Source of the DNA: Prorocentrum cordatum
Taxonomy: Eukaryota; Sar; Dinophyceae; Prorocentrales; Prorocentraceae
Assembly: GCA_963575745.1 (NCBI GenBank)
Contig: CAUYUJ010009569.1
Coordinates: 126,001-190,000 of the forward strand
DNA length: 64,000 nucleotides
Direction: 5' to 3'
Below the pieces are notes generated by a model. It searched no databases. It was not told the origin of the DNA and saw only the letters and a program-made list of their open reading frames with translations. The position numbers and the translations under genes are program-made. Every line of letters begins with the position of its first letter. The stretch's first letter is position 1. Shown piece after piece: positions 38,023 to 46,218 of the stretch.

Positions 38023-39364
38023 CCACTACTGCTGGATCGCCTACCATGGACCCTTCAAAGTCTTGTATTCAGATGGAGAAGGTGCCCTCAATAATGAGAC
38101 TGCCATGGCCATGATGGCGAACAAAGGTACGACACTTCGTATCCGAGCGCCTGGCCAGCACGCGACCTCGATCGAGTCACGCAACGGCATTATTAGGGGC
38201 ACTCTCCATATGCTGAAGGAAGAGCTGAACAGACACACCATCCCCATCGTATTTACTAGAGTATTGGCCGAAGGCATCTTCGTCACCAACGCTTTCACGT
38301 TTTACGGCGGAGTATCGCCTTACCAAGCACACACTGGGCGTCAGCCCTCTTTTCTTCCTGACCTCGACACCCTTGACTTCCCTAAGGGGCCCGAGACGTC
38401 AGGCCACGAACGCGAACGCCGTGTGAGGGAAGTTAGCCTGGAAGCAATAACTCAAGCCACGGCGGTAGCCAAGACGAATCGTGCTCTCAGGGCTGAGACG
38501 GCCCCAGATGGTGCTCGCCTATACTCAGCTGGGGACTTGGTCGATTATCACCGACCTACAGCCACTAAGGACGACCATGGAGGCTGGAATGGCCCGTTCC
38601 CTGTGATTCGTGACGTGCCTGAGCGAGGACGCGTCGTCGTCAAGGCAGAGTCGCGCGAGGTAATTGTAATGTACCCTGATGCTCGCCAGACGCTATACAT
38701 TGAATGCCTTCTCACCAGGGAACTTGGCATGGACAACGTGGCCATGCAAACCGTCCTTACTTATGTGGCACACTTTGGTGCAGGGAAACTTGCCAAAGTC
38801 TTTGGCTATATTCCAGACTACAAGGGAAAGCTCAATCTTTCCGACGACAGCAAGTTTCACCCGCGCGTACACCTTGCGTTGCAGTATCTCGTGCGAAATT
38901 ATTTCCGAGTTGAACGTGTAGTAGCCGTGAGGTTGGCCAAGAGCGTGTCCAATCTACCTGCAGTAAAGTACGCCACCGTGTCTACAGTGATCCACTACGA
39001 CAGCGATGTTAACCCAGCCTTCCACTATTATGAGTGTGTGGGCACCGGTCTGAACATCTCTCAAATCACTGGTAGCACTCACTCCAGACTCATCCAGCGC
39101 CTGACGTCACAAGTTCCTTCTCTAGGATTTCATGACGACCTTGCCAAGTATCAGCACTTGGGCACAACGTCTGGAGAACGCGACCAGCCTGGAGACAGGC
39201 CTCCTCCAGACACCCCAGGTGTTTCATCACCAAGTGAAGGTCGCCTGTCTACAATCTACGAAGAAAGCGAGGAACACGACATCGAGGCTATGATGATGGA
39301 GGAGTGGTGCGATGAGCTACGTATGGACCTTCATCCCACAACGGTTGTCGACGACTATCTCTAG
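37892..39364 (+). CDS. Integrase core and C-terminal part
   Basis: 491 codons to TAG 39362-39364. LYSDGEGALN holds the second catalytic Asp (38072) and HATSIESRNGIIRG the catalytic Glu (38174), with 33 residues between them. With the Asp at 37909 in the preceding ORF, the D-D-E triad is complete but split over two frames. After the core come YQAHTGRQPSFLPDL, which is typical of the end of a Copia integrase, and a GWNGPFPVIRDV segment like a small SH3-type DNA-binding domain. The rest links to RT. Micro-hairpins: 39187 in phase (PGDRP), 38780 out of phase. Confidence 0.7.
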   Translation: MMKAKLISCSTGNGPYFTSWTDVFAWQQAKKFLIENVDTILDADHYCWIAYHGPFKVLYSDGEGALNNETAMAMMANKGTTLRIRAPGQHATSIESRNGIIRGTLHMLKEELNRHTIPIVFTRVLAEGIFVTNAFTFYGGVSPYQAHTGRQPSFLPDLDTLDFPKGPETSGHERERRVREVSLEAITQATAVAKTNRALRAETAPDGARLYSAGDLVDYHRPTATKDDHGGWNGPFPVIRDVPERGRVVVKAESREVIVMYPDARQTLYIECLLTRELGMDNVAMQTVLTYVAHFGAGKLAKVFGYIPDYKGKLNLSDDSKFHPRVHLALQYLVRNYFRVERVVAVRLAKSVSNLPAVKYATVSTVIHYDSDVNPAFHYYECVGTGLNISQITGSTHSRLIQRLTSQVPSLGFHDDLAKYQHLGTTSGERDQPGDRPPPDTPGVSSPSEGRLSTIYEESEEHDIEAMMMEEWCDELRMDLHPTTVVDDYL

Positions 39365-39379
39365 TGCGTCCCAACAACC

Positions 39380-39613
39380 ATGCTGCCCGACCGATGTGTC
39401 TTGGTCTCAGCATCCGTGGACGAGGAAGATACCGTGGTGTCGGAGATGCTCGGGGACGAGCCTGAACTACAAGAGCCCTCTCTTGTCTCTCTATGCTCGA
39501 CTACACCTGACGAGGGCTATTCTCTTGACAGTGATGAACATGGTCCCTATGTTGAGCTATGTTTCACGCCAGAAATGTCAAAGGTAGTGTTGGATCAGAC
39601 CCAACTTGCATAG
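39380..39613 (+). CDS. Short linker ORF between integrase and RT
   Basis: 77 codons, acidic (DEEDTVVSEMLGDEPELQEP). It contains an in-phase micro-hairpin with a GGGA loop at 39448-39461. Probably a piece of the polyprotein separated from the integrase ORF by the stop at 39362. Confidence 0.35.
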   Translation: MLPDRCVLVSASVDEEDTVVSEMLGDEPELQEPSLVSLCSTTPDEGYSLDSDEHGPYVELCFTPEMSKVVLDQTQLA

Positions 39614-39745
39614 CTTGAAACAGACATGGTCGCAACGATGAGAGTATATGTAGCATCGGCTGCTAGACGTGCTGCGGTAGTCAAGGAAGACGACCTACTC
39701 ACCAAAGCCGATATAGCAGCACATCCTAAATAAGCTTGTGAAGCT

Positions 39746-40414
39746 TTGTACACCGAACTCAAGATCTGGCTTGACAACCGATGCTTTGAGATATATGATT
39801 TATCCAAAGCTTCCAACATAATGGCATCCAGATATGTATACAAGTGGAAGTTCGTGAAGGTAGGCACCGAGAATGTTAAAACCATCCGTCTTAGACTTGT
39901 CCTCCGCGGGTTCATGGACACGGAGGCTTTCGATGTAGAAACCTTCTCAGGAATTGCTCGAAGACAGTCCCAAAGGCTCCTTGAAAGTGAGGTGGCATGT
40001 CATCCAGAATGGATCTTAGCATCTATGGACATCGACAATGCGTTCCTCAAAGGACTGACCTCTGAGGAACTTGCTCATGCCACCGGCGAGGGGAACTTGC
40101 ATGGTTTGCTTCCCTTCCACCAGGAAGTGCCCAGGTGCTTCGTACACTACCAGGCTTCTCTTCTTACGATGAAAGCCGACACCTCCTCAGGTGCCTCAAG
40201 CCAGGAACGGGTACAAAAGGACGCCCCAAGAGCAGTCTCCCTCCACCTTCGCACGACTACACGAGCTGTAGGCCTTGCACCGACAAGTTACGATCCTGAG
40301 TTTGAATTCAGTCAGGGTTTGTTAACGGCGAAACATGTCGACGACATCAATATGACAGGCCTAGAGAAACACGTAGATGACTATGTACACCGTGACGAAA
40401 AAGGTGTTTGGTAA
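39746..40414 (+). CDS. Reverse transcriptase of the Copia-like element, damaged
   Basis: The beginning is a clear Copia RT: ELKIWLDNRCFEIYDLSKASN, RYVYKWKFVKVG, RLRLVLRGFMDTEAFDVETF, then ILASMDIDNAFLKGLTSEELA with the motif A aspartates. HVDDIN at about 40334-40351 is the motif C box, in the HVDD variant I associate with dinoflagellate Copia elements instead of YVDD. Between them, from about 40090 to 40200, the peptide looks out of frame. It recovers at KDAPRAVSLHLRTTTRAVGL, so a pair of compensating indels probably garbles the part around motif B. Upstream ALYTEL is preceded by a stop, so the ORF start is not a real initiation site. Confidence 0.7.
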   Translation: MYTELKIWLDNRCFEIYDLSKASNIMASRYVYKWKFVKVGTENVKTIRLRLVLRGFMDTEAFDVETFSGIARRQSQRLLESEVACHPEWILASMDIDNAFLKGLTSEELAHATGEGNLHGLLPFHQEVPRCFVHYQASLLTMKADTSSGASSQERVQKDAPRAVSLHLRTTTRAVGLAPTSYDPEFEFSQGLLTAKHVDDINMTGLEKHVDDYVHRDEKGVW

Positions 40415-41411
40415 ATGCAAGCTCAACAAGCATTCTTACACGAATTGCGCCGTTCGCTATACGAAGAATGAACACGGGGATGCGATCGTGGACCAGGACG
40501 AGCACATTAAACAACTACGTCCTATCACACACCCTGAACTTACGGGAGCGGCGGCAGACACCAAAGCTACCAAACTCATCGCCGACATGTTCGTTAGCCT
40601 GCGAGGAGCTCTCGCCTTTGCCCTTCTTACTCAAGTCTGGCTTATGGTGTATGTGGTCTCTCTCCAGAAGATCCAAGAGCCCACCAACTCACAAGTCAGA
40701 CGACTGAATGCTGTGACGCGAAAGCTGATCAGCAGCCCGAAACGCATCGCCTTCCCTCGGGTGAAGCCGACGAATGAAGTAGACATACACAGTGATTCGG
40801 GATATCGGAAACTCACCGGGGAGGAGGAAGATGAAACCAAGGGCTACGGTATTCGCGGGGCCAACGTATTCCGGCGAGGAAACTCGCCTCAAGTCAAATC
40901 CGTCATTCACTTTTGCGACGGACTATGCAAATCACACCGACTGCAGGTGAGGTCCAGCTATGCCGCTGAGGCACTTGCAGCTGCACATAATCTTGATGAG
41001 CGTTATCCCACGCTCATCACTCTCCACGAGCTCAAGGCCGGAGCACTTACTCCACGACAGCTACGATATATGCGTGAAGTTGGAGGCCGAGCTGTCATAG
41101 TATCCCTTACTACAGACGCTGAGTCTGTATACACATCGCTATCCAGCAAAGACCTTAAGATACCGCCGGAACGGGCATTGCTGGGACATATCAGCTGGAT
41201 ACGTGAGCTCATGGATATTGGTATAGTGCATAACGTACAGTGGTGTGACACTAGAGACATGACCGCATATGGGCATACAAATGGGAGTATCGATCGGGAG
41301 CTGCTTTTGGAAGTGCTGTCAGGCACTCAGTCATTTAAGTGTGACGTGAAGCAGTTTGTTCCCTTTCGAGGCCCCGAGGACAAAAACAAGTCTAAATCGA
41401 ATCAGTCTTAG
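40377..41411 (+). CDS. End of RT and RNase H of the Copia-like element
   Basis: 345 codons to TAG 41409-41411. It overlaps the RT ORF by 38 bases in another frame. It continues the RT thumb (FGKCKLNKHSYTNCAVRYTKN) and then carries RNase H: VDIHSDSGYRK with the first Asp, SSYAAEALAAAH with the Glu, SLTTDAESVYTSL with the second Asp, and QWCDTRDMTAYGHTNGS with the last Asp. An in-phase micro-hairpin (RGNSP at 40875) interrupts the region just before the Glu helix. Confidence 0.7.
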   Translation: MTMYTVTKKVFGKCKLNKHSYTNCAVRYTKNEHGDAIVDQDEHIKQLRPITHPELTGAAADTKATKLIADMFVSLRGALAFALLTQVWLMVYVVSLQKIQEPTNSQVRRLNAVTRKLISSPKRIAFPRVKPTNEVDIHSDSGYRKLTGEEEDETKGYGIRGANVFRRGNSPQVKSVIHFCDGLCKSHRLQVRSSYAAEALAAAHNLDERYPTLITLHELKAGALTPRQLRYMREVGGRAVIVSLTTDAESVYTSLSSKDLKIPPERALLGHISWIRELMDIGIVHNVQWCDTRDMTAYGHTNGSIDRELLLEVLSGTQSFKCDVKQFVPFRGPEDKNKSKSNQS

Positions 41412-41803
41412 TCTGTCCTTGTTGCCCCCGCGGTCCAGTTTGCCAGCGCGGGCGCCTAATGCAGAGGCGCCCTCTTATCTGCTCGGAAACGAGCCATGCT
41501 TTTCACGCTTGGCAACGAACCTGTTCGGATTGGTTCAGGCTCTTTGCCCCGGTGCCCTTTTTCCCGGAGGGGAATAGCCTGTTTGGCTTACCTCTAGCCG
41601 GGCCGATAGCCCTTGTATATCCAAGGGGCTATCCCGCGTGTGCGTGGAAAAGTTTTGCAGGGAAGCTCGCCAGCGAAAAATCTCGCCCTTCAGTCTGGTG
41701 GTAGGCCAGACTGTGCGTATTGTTTTTCTTGCAAACAGTTGTGCGCGCGGCCTTTCTAGAGCCTAGCGGCTGCGCGGCTTTGCTCTCCGTCTCCTCCCCT
41801 CCC
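41412..41803. other. 3' untranslated region of the Copia-like element
   Basis: No ORF supported. It contains the last exact micro-hairpin, GCTCG-GAAA-CGAGC at 41481-41494, and imperfect ones near 41506 and 41656. No clear polypurine tract lies directly before 41804. The only purine run nearby, TTTGGGGGA at 41821-41829, lies inside the repeated sequence. Confidence 0.45.
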
Positions 41804-42039
41804 GACTTCAAGGGTAGCCATTTGGGGGATGTTATAGAGGATCGGGAGTATAGCCTGCGCGCCGCTGCCTTTGGCTCAAGGCACGCGCGCCTTATTTGCC
41901 CGGACACTTGCCTTAGTGTTCGCTATGTGCTGGAAAGATCGTTACATCGATCTTGCCCTATCCTATCCATCCACTCCCCATAATGTATTCCTTCGACATG
42001 AATTGGATGCTATATTACCTGCCAGAGTCATTTCAGACT
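41804..42039 (+). repeat. 3' LTR of the Copia-like element
   Basis: About 236 bp, matching the 5' LTR. It ends TTTCAGACT and is followed by AGGTTGCTCGG, the continuation of repeat B1. It has its own SL-like sequence at 41862-41880. Confidence 0.8.
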
Positions 42040-42154
42040 AGGTTGCTCGGCTCCGCGACGCCGACTCGCGCTCCCACCACCGCCAGGCCTGGGCCCGCGC
42101 CTGTCGACGGTTGTGCCCTGCGTAAGCGCGGGCCCAGCCTCGACGCGACTTCTC
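42040..42154 (+). repeat. Right piece of split repeat B1
   Basis: AGGTTGCTCGGCTCCGCG to GACGCGACTTCTC. Matches 42430-42544 (B2) with three or four differences visible. The B2 copy acts as an empty-site control for the Copia insertion. Confidence 0.85.
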
Positions 42155-42366
42155 ATGGGCGCCCTGGGCAGCTCTTGGGCGCGGGGAGAAGTCGCGGCGG
42201 TGCGTTCGGCCCTTGTCGTGTTATTCTTCTTGCTCATCCGATGCTGCGGGACGGCTTCTGTTGGCTGAGGCGAATCCCCCTCCTGCGCGCCCGCGGGCGC
42301 GTCCGCGGCGCAGGCTTTCGCGATTCGGGATTCGCCTGGCCGCCCCGCATTCGGGGATGCGTTTTC
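42154..42366 (+). repeat. Split direct repeat A2
   Basis: Nearly identical to A1 (17788-18001). It follows B1 directly and is followed by about 50 bp and then B2. Confidence 0.85.
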
Positions 42367-42415
42367 CCGCCCAATGGGTGTGTCGAGGCTGGGCTGGCCC
42401 AGGGCTCGGCGGGGG

Positions 42416-42544
42416 GGGAGACGTCGGCGAGGTTGCTCGGCTCCGCGACGCCGACTCGCGCTCCCACCACCGCCATGCCTGGGCCCGCGCCTGCCGACGG
42501 TTGTGCCCTGCGTAAGCGCGGGCCCAGCCTCGACGCAACTTCTC
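42416..42544 (+). repeat. Split direct repeat B2, uninterrupted
   Basis: GGGAGACGTCGGCGAGG joined directly to TTGCTCGGCTCCGCG, the sequence that the Copia insertion splits in B1. Its end at about 42544 is taken as the right end of the DIRS/PAT element. Confidence 0.85.
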
Positions 42545-43107
42545 CCGCGCGTCCCACCCGTCAACCGCTTACAGCCGATCATTCCCGGAGCCGCCTGAAG
42601 AAGTGCCCAGCGAGGGGATTCATCGTTTCCAGGAATGGGTGTCGCTTGAAATTCTGGCGGTTTGTTCGCGCGCACAGGGCTGATTATTTGCCCCCTTCTC
42701 CTCATTATCCTTGTTAATTGCTTCGCTCATTTCGTCGGTCCGTATTGTGCCATCGCTGGCGCTTGCCAGCCTGTTCGTGGCCCATGTGGCGCTGCTTGGC
42801 GGTGTTCTTTTTCCCGGAAAGGGCGCGGGCCCAGGGTTCTCTTTTAGATGTTTCCCCCAGCCTCGACTTGCGTGGGGCCAGCGGAATTATTTTGCGATCG
42901 ATAACGAGGTCGCGTAGGGCCAGCGGACTTGAATTCTGAGGAGGTTCCGAGCGAAACGCTGGTCTTTGAAATTCCGATCGACAAAACATAGGGTAAAGTA
43001 GGCATGTTCGTTCGTTGCGGATGTCTCGAGCGAAGCGCTTGTTTTGCATACTTTGTTGAAGTCTCGAGCGAAACGCTTGTTTGGGAAACTTCCAGGGACC
43101 TCGACCC
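42545..43107. other. Spacer with a short repeated GAGCGAAACGCT motif
   Basis: No gene seen. CGAGCGAAACGCT-like words occur at about 42949, 43028 and 43064, the last two as parts of a unit of about 37 bp containing GTCTCGAGCGAAACGCTTGTTT. The motif is itself a small hairpin (AGCG-AAA-CGCT). Confidence 0.45.
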
Positions 43108-43129
43108 TCCGTAGCCATTTTGGCTCAAG
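43108..43129 (+). other. Dinoflagellate spliced-leader sequence (relic, exact)
   Basis: All 22 positions match the dinoflagellate SL, including the core GCCATTTTGGCTC and final AAG, with T in the variable first position. It is followed by AAGAGCAG and not by a GT donor, so it is not an SL RNA gene. It looks like the 5' end of a trans-spliced mRNA that was copied back into the genome. It lies about 1.1 kb upstream of the first ORF of the non-LTR element and may mark that element's 5' end. Confidence 0.85.
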
Positions 43130-44253
43130 AAGAGCAGAGGGGCCTCGCCGTATGTCGTGGGGCGCCCCTGGTCGTCCCGGCGGGGCGGGCGTGGCGCGCC
43201 GGCCATGTGCGGCCAACGCCGCCAGCGCCGCCATCGCTCGCGCCGCTCCCGCTTTTCTTGTCTGCTCTGGCTGCCTCCTGGTTGGCCCGTTGTCCAGCAG
43301 CGCGCCCGGCGAGCGGCTGTCTGGGGAAGGGGTTCAGCTTACGTGGCTCTGGCTCCCATATGTTGCCATCTTTGGCTTTGTCGGGGAAGGCTGGCCGCCG
43401 AGGCTCTCTCGAGCCGCGGGGGACCAGCGTTGTCCGTGGCCTTCCTTGCATGCTCTCTGGCTTTGGGCGGGGTTGCAAAGCCCTCCGGTGTGCCTTGCCT
43501 TGTAATGTGTGAATGGGCGATCTGCAGGCTGCCATTTGTGTGTCAATGCGGTTGTGTAGCAAGGGGTAGTTTATGGAAGTCGGGAGCACTTGTTGCTGTT
43601 TTCAGCTTGGCCCCTTTTTGTCTCGGCCCGGCGTCGCAAGCAAGCAGGCGCGCAAGTACGCTCATGTGGGTTGTCGTGTGTGGTGCTGTCGCTATGCAAG
43701 CAAGCGAGCTGTTTTGCTATGCCCTGTGTCCGCAAGCGCGCGTTGTTACTTCGACATGCTTTGTCTACCCACCTTATACCTCTGTCCGGTGAGAGTCCAC
43801 GCAACTGCACTTCGTAGCATCCAGGGTTCACGAGCCAGCGTGTCGCCGTAAGGGAGAATGAGAGTCCAGTGTGCCCCCCTCCTCCCCTCCTCCTTGTCCC
43901 TTCGTCCCCCGCTCCCCTCCCTCCTCCTCCTCCTTGCTCGCGCCTCCTGCCTCCCGCCTGCATTCCCTTTATCGTTCACGTGATTTGTGTTGTTCGTTTG
44001 AGCAGTTGCAGCACGAGCTACGTAGCAGAGTTTGTGCACCCCTTGGCCAGTGTAGCGCAAGCAAACATGCCTTATGCAGCGTACTTGGGAATTGGTAGTG
44101 GGCAGAATCACAGCGCATGCAAGTATCCTGGGCCTCTCTGCTGCCCCCCCTCCCCGCTTGCCTCTCCGTCCGCGCCGCCTGGCCCGATCGTCTGCCGCGC
44201 ACATAGCCCAGGGCGGACGCGTGGGCGCCCCCCGCGGCCGGGGAGTGCCGGCG
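43130..44253. other. Leader region upstream of the first LINE-region ORF
   Basis: GC-rich with CTCC/CCT runs (about 43870-43965). Frames are open for moderate lengths on both strands but none looks like protein. Probably the 5' untranslated part of the element. Confidence 0.4.
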
Positions 44254-45594
44254 ATGGCGTCGCTGCGCCAATATACCCTTTCCGTAAGGGATCGAAACGC
44301 TTTCTGGGAGAACTTTCAGGCAGTCTGCCGCCTGCGAGCAGTACCAGAGCAGGAATACCGGATGAGAGCCAATGATATGAAATGCACCCTGAATGGTCGA
44401 ACGTTAGGCTCTGTTGTGCTTGGCGAGAACGCATTGCGGCTGGAGGAGGTGGTGCTGGCAAGGTCCCCTACTTTGATTGCCCTTCGAGCCCAGTGGAGGG
44501 AGATCGAGGGAGAGCTTGCAGCAGCCCCCTCGCAGGAGGCGGCTCCTGCACTCGGGAATTTAATATATGTTCAGGCTTCGCTTTGCTGGGGGCCCGATTT
44601 GCTGCCATTATTGAAGGCTGAGATCCCGAGGCTGCTGACAATGGATATCCCGGACTCTGCTGTTTTCCTTCAGTTAGCTTTGGGAGACCGCATAGTGCGT
44701 CAGATGGCCCGTTTCCCACAGATTCTCACGAGGGCTTTTCAGCCCAACCGCAGGGCACAGAACACAGCAGAGCTTTTCGCGAAGGGCGGTGTCCCCCGGG
44801 ATTGGTCCGTCAGTCTTCCGGAGGCTGAGAGTGAGCCTGAACCGGAGGTCGACGCCGCCCCAGAGGTTTTTTCACCGGCGTCGAGGCTTCTTGCGCTTCG
44901 AGAGATGTCAACTTTCAGCCCGTCGGTGGCCCAGCTCAAGCGGATGGTCGCCGTCTTGGGGCCGAGGGTGGAGCTGACCCAGGCTGATTTGAAGCCCTTT
45001 CGAATCACTGGTAGAAGTGATTACAGTGTCAAAAATCAATTGCTGTTTCTCTGTTTTGTCGGAGACCAGAAGTTGTACGGTCTTGGGAAGGAGCCATGTC
45101 GTTTCCACGTCCCGAGCGGGCGCGGCCCGCATGGTATTCGTAATGGATTCCACGGCCTCCGTCGCGACACCAGCCATTCTAGAGTTGATTCACATGATCC
45201 TCTTCACCAGGCCGTCCTGGCAGAGTTTGTTTACCATGGCGCGGATGCCATGCGGAAGGGGCTCCGGGGTAACGGGTTCGTGGTGCCGTCTGCCGTCGTG
45301 GGCTTGGAGGAATCCCTTGCTGATCCGTTGAGGCAGGCCATTATGGCTGAAAGCGCACTGTGTATTTACGACAAGGTAGCTGCGGAGTGCCACGGAGGGG
45401 GCGGCAGAAAGCGGCACCCCACTGCCGCCGTCGCCGCGCCAGTGGATGAGGACGACCTCCCGCTGGTCAAGCGGGCTCGAGCGGGCGCAGAAAAGCTCCC
45501 GCTGCCAGCCCTCTGGACGTCCCGCGCCCTGCGTCGGCGGGCACCGTCCTGGGCCCCAAAAACCGGCCCCGGTTTTTGGGTCCCATGTCCTTAG
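44254..45594 (+). CDS. First ORF of the LINE region, unknown family
   Basis: 446 residues from ATG 44254 (MASLRQYTLSVRDRNAFWE) to TAG 45592-45594. I chose this ATG because residues before it are low-complexity and this one starts a normal-looking sequence. The N-terminal 200 residues look globular and helical (LIALRAQWREIEGELAAA, PDLLPLLKAEIPRLLTMD). An acidic linker (EAESEPEPEVDAAPE) separates a second globular part (LLALREMSTFSPSVAQLKRMV, SVKNQLLFLCFVGDQKLYG). A basic, nuclear-signal-like tail (KRARAGAEK) ends the protein. No family recognised. The ORF is intact and lies upstream of the WW-domain ORF in the same direction, so a structural or RNA-binding role in the retroelement is possible. 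The last codons cross a perfect 26-bp hairpin. Confidence 0.55.
   Translation: MASLRQYTLSVRDRNAFWENFQAVCRLRAVPEQEYRMRANDMKCTLNGRTLGSVVLGENALRLEEVVLARSPTLIALRAQWREIEGELAAAPSQEAAPALGNLIYVQASLCWGPDLLPLLKAEIPRLLTMDIPDSAVFLQLALGDRIVRQMARFPQILTRAFQPNRRAQNTAELFAKGGVPRDWSVSLPEAESEPEPEVDAAPEVFSPASRLLALREMSTFSPSVAQLKRMVAVLGPRVELTQADLKPFRITGRSDYSVKNQLLFLCFVGDQKLYGLGKEPCRFHVPSGRGPHGIRNGFHGLRRDTSHSRVDSHDPLHQAVLAEFVYHGADAMRKGLRGNGFVVPSAVVGLEESLADPLRQAIMAESALCIYDKVAAECHGGGGRKRHPTAAVAAPVDEDDLPLVKRARAGAEKLPLPALWTSRALRRRAPSWAPKTGPGFWVPCP
45555..45580. other. Perfect 12-bp inverted repeat at the ORF end
   Basis: CCCAAAAACCGG - CC - CCGGTTTTTGGG, just before the TAG at 45592, with a degenerate repeat of CCGGGGCCGGTTTTT at about 45607. 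It could form a stable RNA hairpin at the end of the ORF. Confidence 0.6.
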
Positions 45595-46218
45595 GGGGTG
45601 GAAACCGGGGCCGGTTTTTCTTGCTTCTTCCCCCCCCTTCCGGCCCCTCGGGGGCTGTCGTCCTGGGGCCGCGTGTCCGTGGTCCCCTGGTGCTCTGGGT
45701 CCCCGGTCCTGGGTCTGGCCGTTGCTGGTCCGCTTTTTCTTCGGGCTCCCCCGGGCCCCTTCCCTGGACTGGCGGTGTGGGCGTCGTGCCGTGCGCCGGG
45801 TGTCGCTGCCGTGCCTGCTGTGCCGTGTCGGTGCTGTGTCTTGGGCTTTGTCTCCGTGCCGTGTCGGTTGCGCCGTGTTCCGGTGCCGTGTCGGGCCGTC
45901 GCCGTGCTGTGCTCTCCTACCCGGGGGCGTTGCTGGTTTCTGTGCCGTGGAGTGTGGTGCCGAGCCGTGCTGCATGGTGTGGGGCACCTCGCCTTTTGTC
46001 GTCCCCGATCGCCGGCCGTCTGTCGGGCAGCTCTTGGCTGTCACGGGAGGGGGTGGGTGCAAGAACCGGGGCTGGACGAGTAAATTTGCAAAGTCTTGCA
46101 TGGCCCTGGCTGCTTGACAGGCTTCGAGTCCGGGTTTGGTGGGCTGCCCCGAGCCCTGGCCCGCTGTCCGGCCGCCGGTCTCTGGGCGCGCGCGGGGAGG
46201 AGTGCCGGATCCTTTCCA
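45595..46218. other. Spacer between the two upstream LINE-region ORFs
   Basis: GC-rich with repetitive GTGCCGTGTCGGT-like words (about 45780-45910). Open frames exist on both strands but have no recognisable content. Confidence 0.4.

Larger units (their letters stand above)
26422..41494 (+). repeat. Dispersed GNRA-tetraloop micro-hairpins, 29 exact copies
   Basis: Consensus G-NNN-G / GNRA / C-N'N'N'-C, 14 bases, five base pairs. Starts: 26422, 26461, 26524, 27304, 27387, 28184, 28331, 28897, 29113, 29806, 30451, 31594, 32158, 32757, 33266, 33347, 33884, 33917, 34457, 34546, 34988, 35608, 35865, 37455, 38780, 39187, 39448, 40874, 41481. Loops: GAAA 15, GCAA 6, GAGA 5, GGAA 2, GGGA 1. The three variable stem pairs change together (CTG/CAG, CAG/CTG, CGG/CCG, CTC/GAG, CGA/TCG, CCT/AGG, CAC/GTG, CGT/ACG, CGC/GCG); four copies use a G-U pair. 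Twenty-four lie in one codon phase and read X-G-(N/D)-Y-P. Confidence 0.85.
25968..42039 (+). mobile_element. Copia-like LTR retrotransposon with extra enzymatic domains, about 16.1 kb
   Basis: The element is bounded by LTRs of about 237 bp and has a primer-binding site right after the 5' LTR. The domains in order are Gag, zinc knuckle, a long spacer with a Tpt1/KptA-like domain, RING-H2, aspartic protease, a methyltransferase-like domain, integrase, RT and RNase H. Integrase before RT is the Copia order. The flanking AGG (25965-25967 and 42040-42042) may be a short target duplication. Copia elements usually make 5 bp, so the ends could be off by a base or two. Several frameshifts and stops mark it as decayed. 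Its base composition is much less GC-rich than the DIRS element it sits in. Confidence 0.8.
17788..42544 (+). mobile_element. DIRS/PAT-type tyrosine-recombinase retrotransposon interrupted by a Copia-like element
   Basis: The outer element is inferred from split direct repeats and from its domains. Repeat A occurs at 17788-18001 (A1) and 42154-42366 (A2). Repeat B occurs as B1 (25951-25967 joined to 42040-42154 across the insertion) and B2 (42416-42544). The order A1 - coding part - B1 - A2 - B2 is the split direct repeat arrangement of PAT-type DIRS elements. The coding part, 18.99-25.88 kb, holds an ORF1, a DIRS-type RT, RNase H and a tyrosine recombinase, all on the plus strand and all frameshifted. 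Excluding the 16.1-kb Copia insertion, the element is about 8.7 kb. Such elements integrate as circles by recombinase instead of integrase and make no target duplication. Confidence 0.75.

Noticed and set aside
43108-43129. Interpretation as an SL RNA gene
   Set aside because: No GT donor follows the final AAG, and I see no Sm-site-bearing short RNA downstream.
46096-46218. Using the first in-frame ATG at 46096 as the start of the WW-domain ORF
   Set aside because: The first 40 residues are compositional; the ATG at 46219 or the one at 46342 before the Arg/Ser-rich part is more likely.
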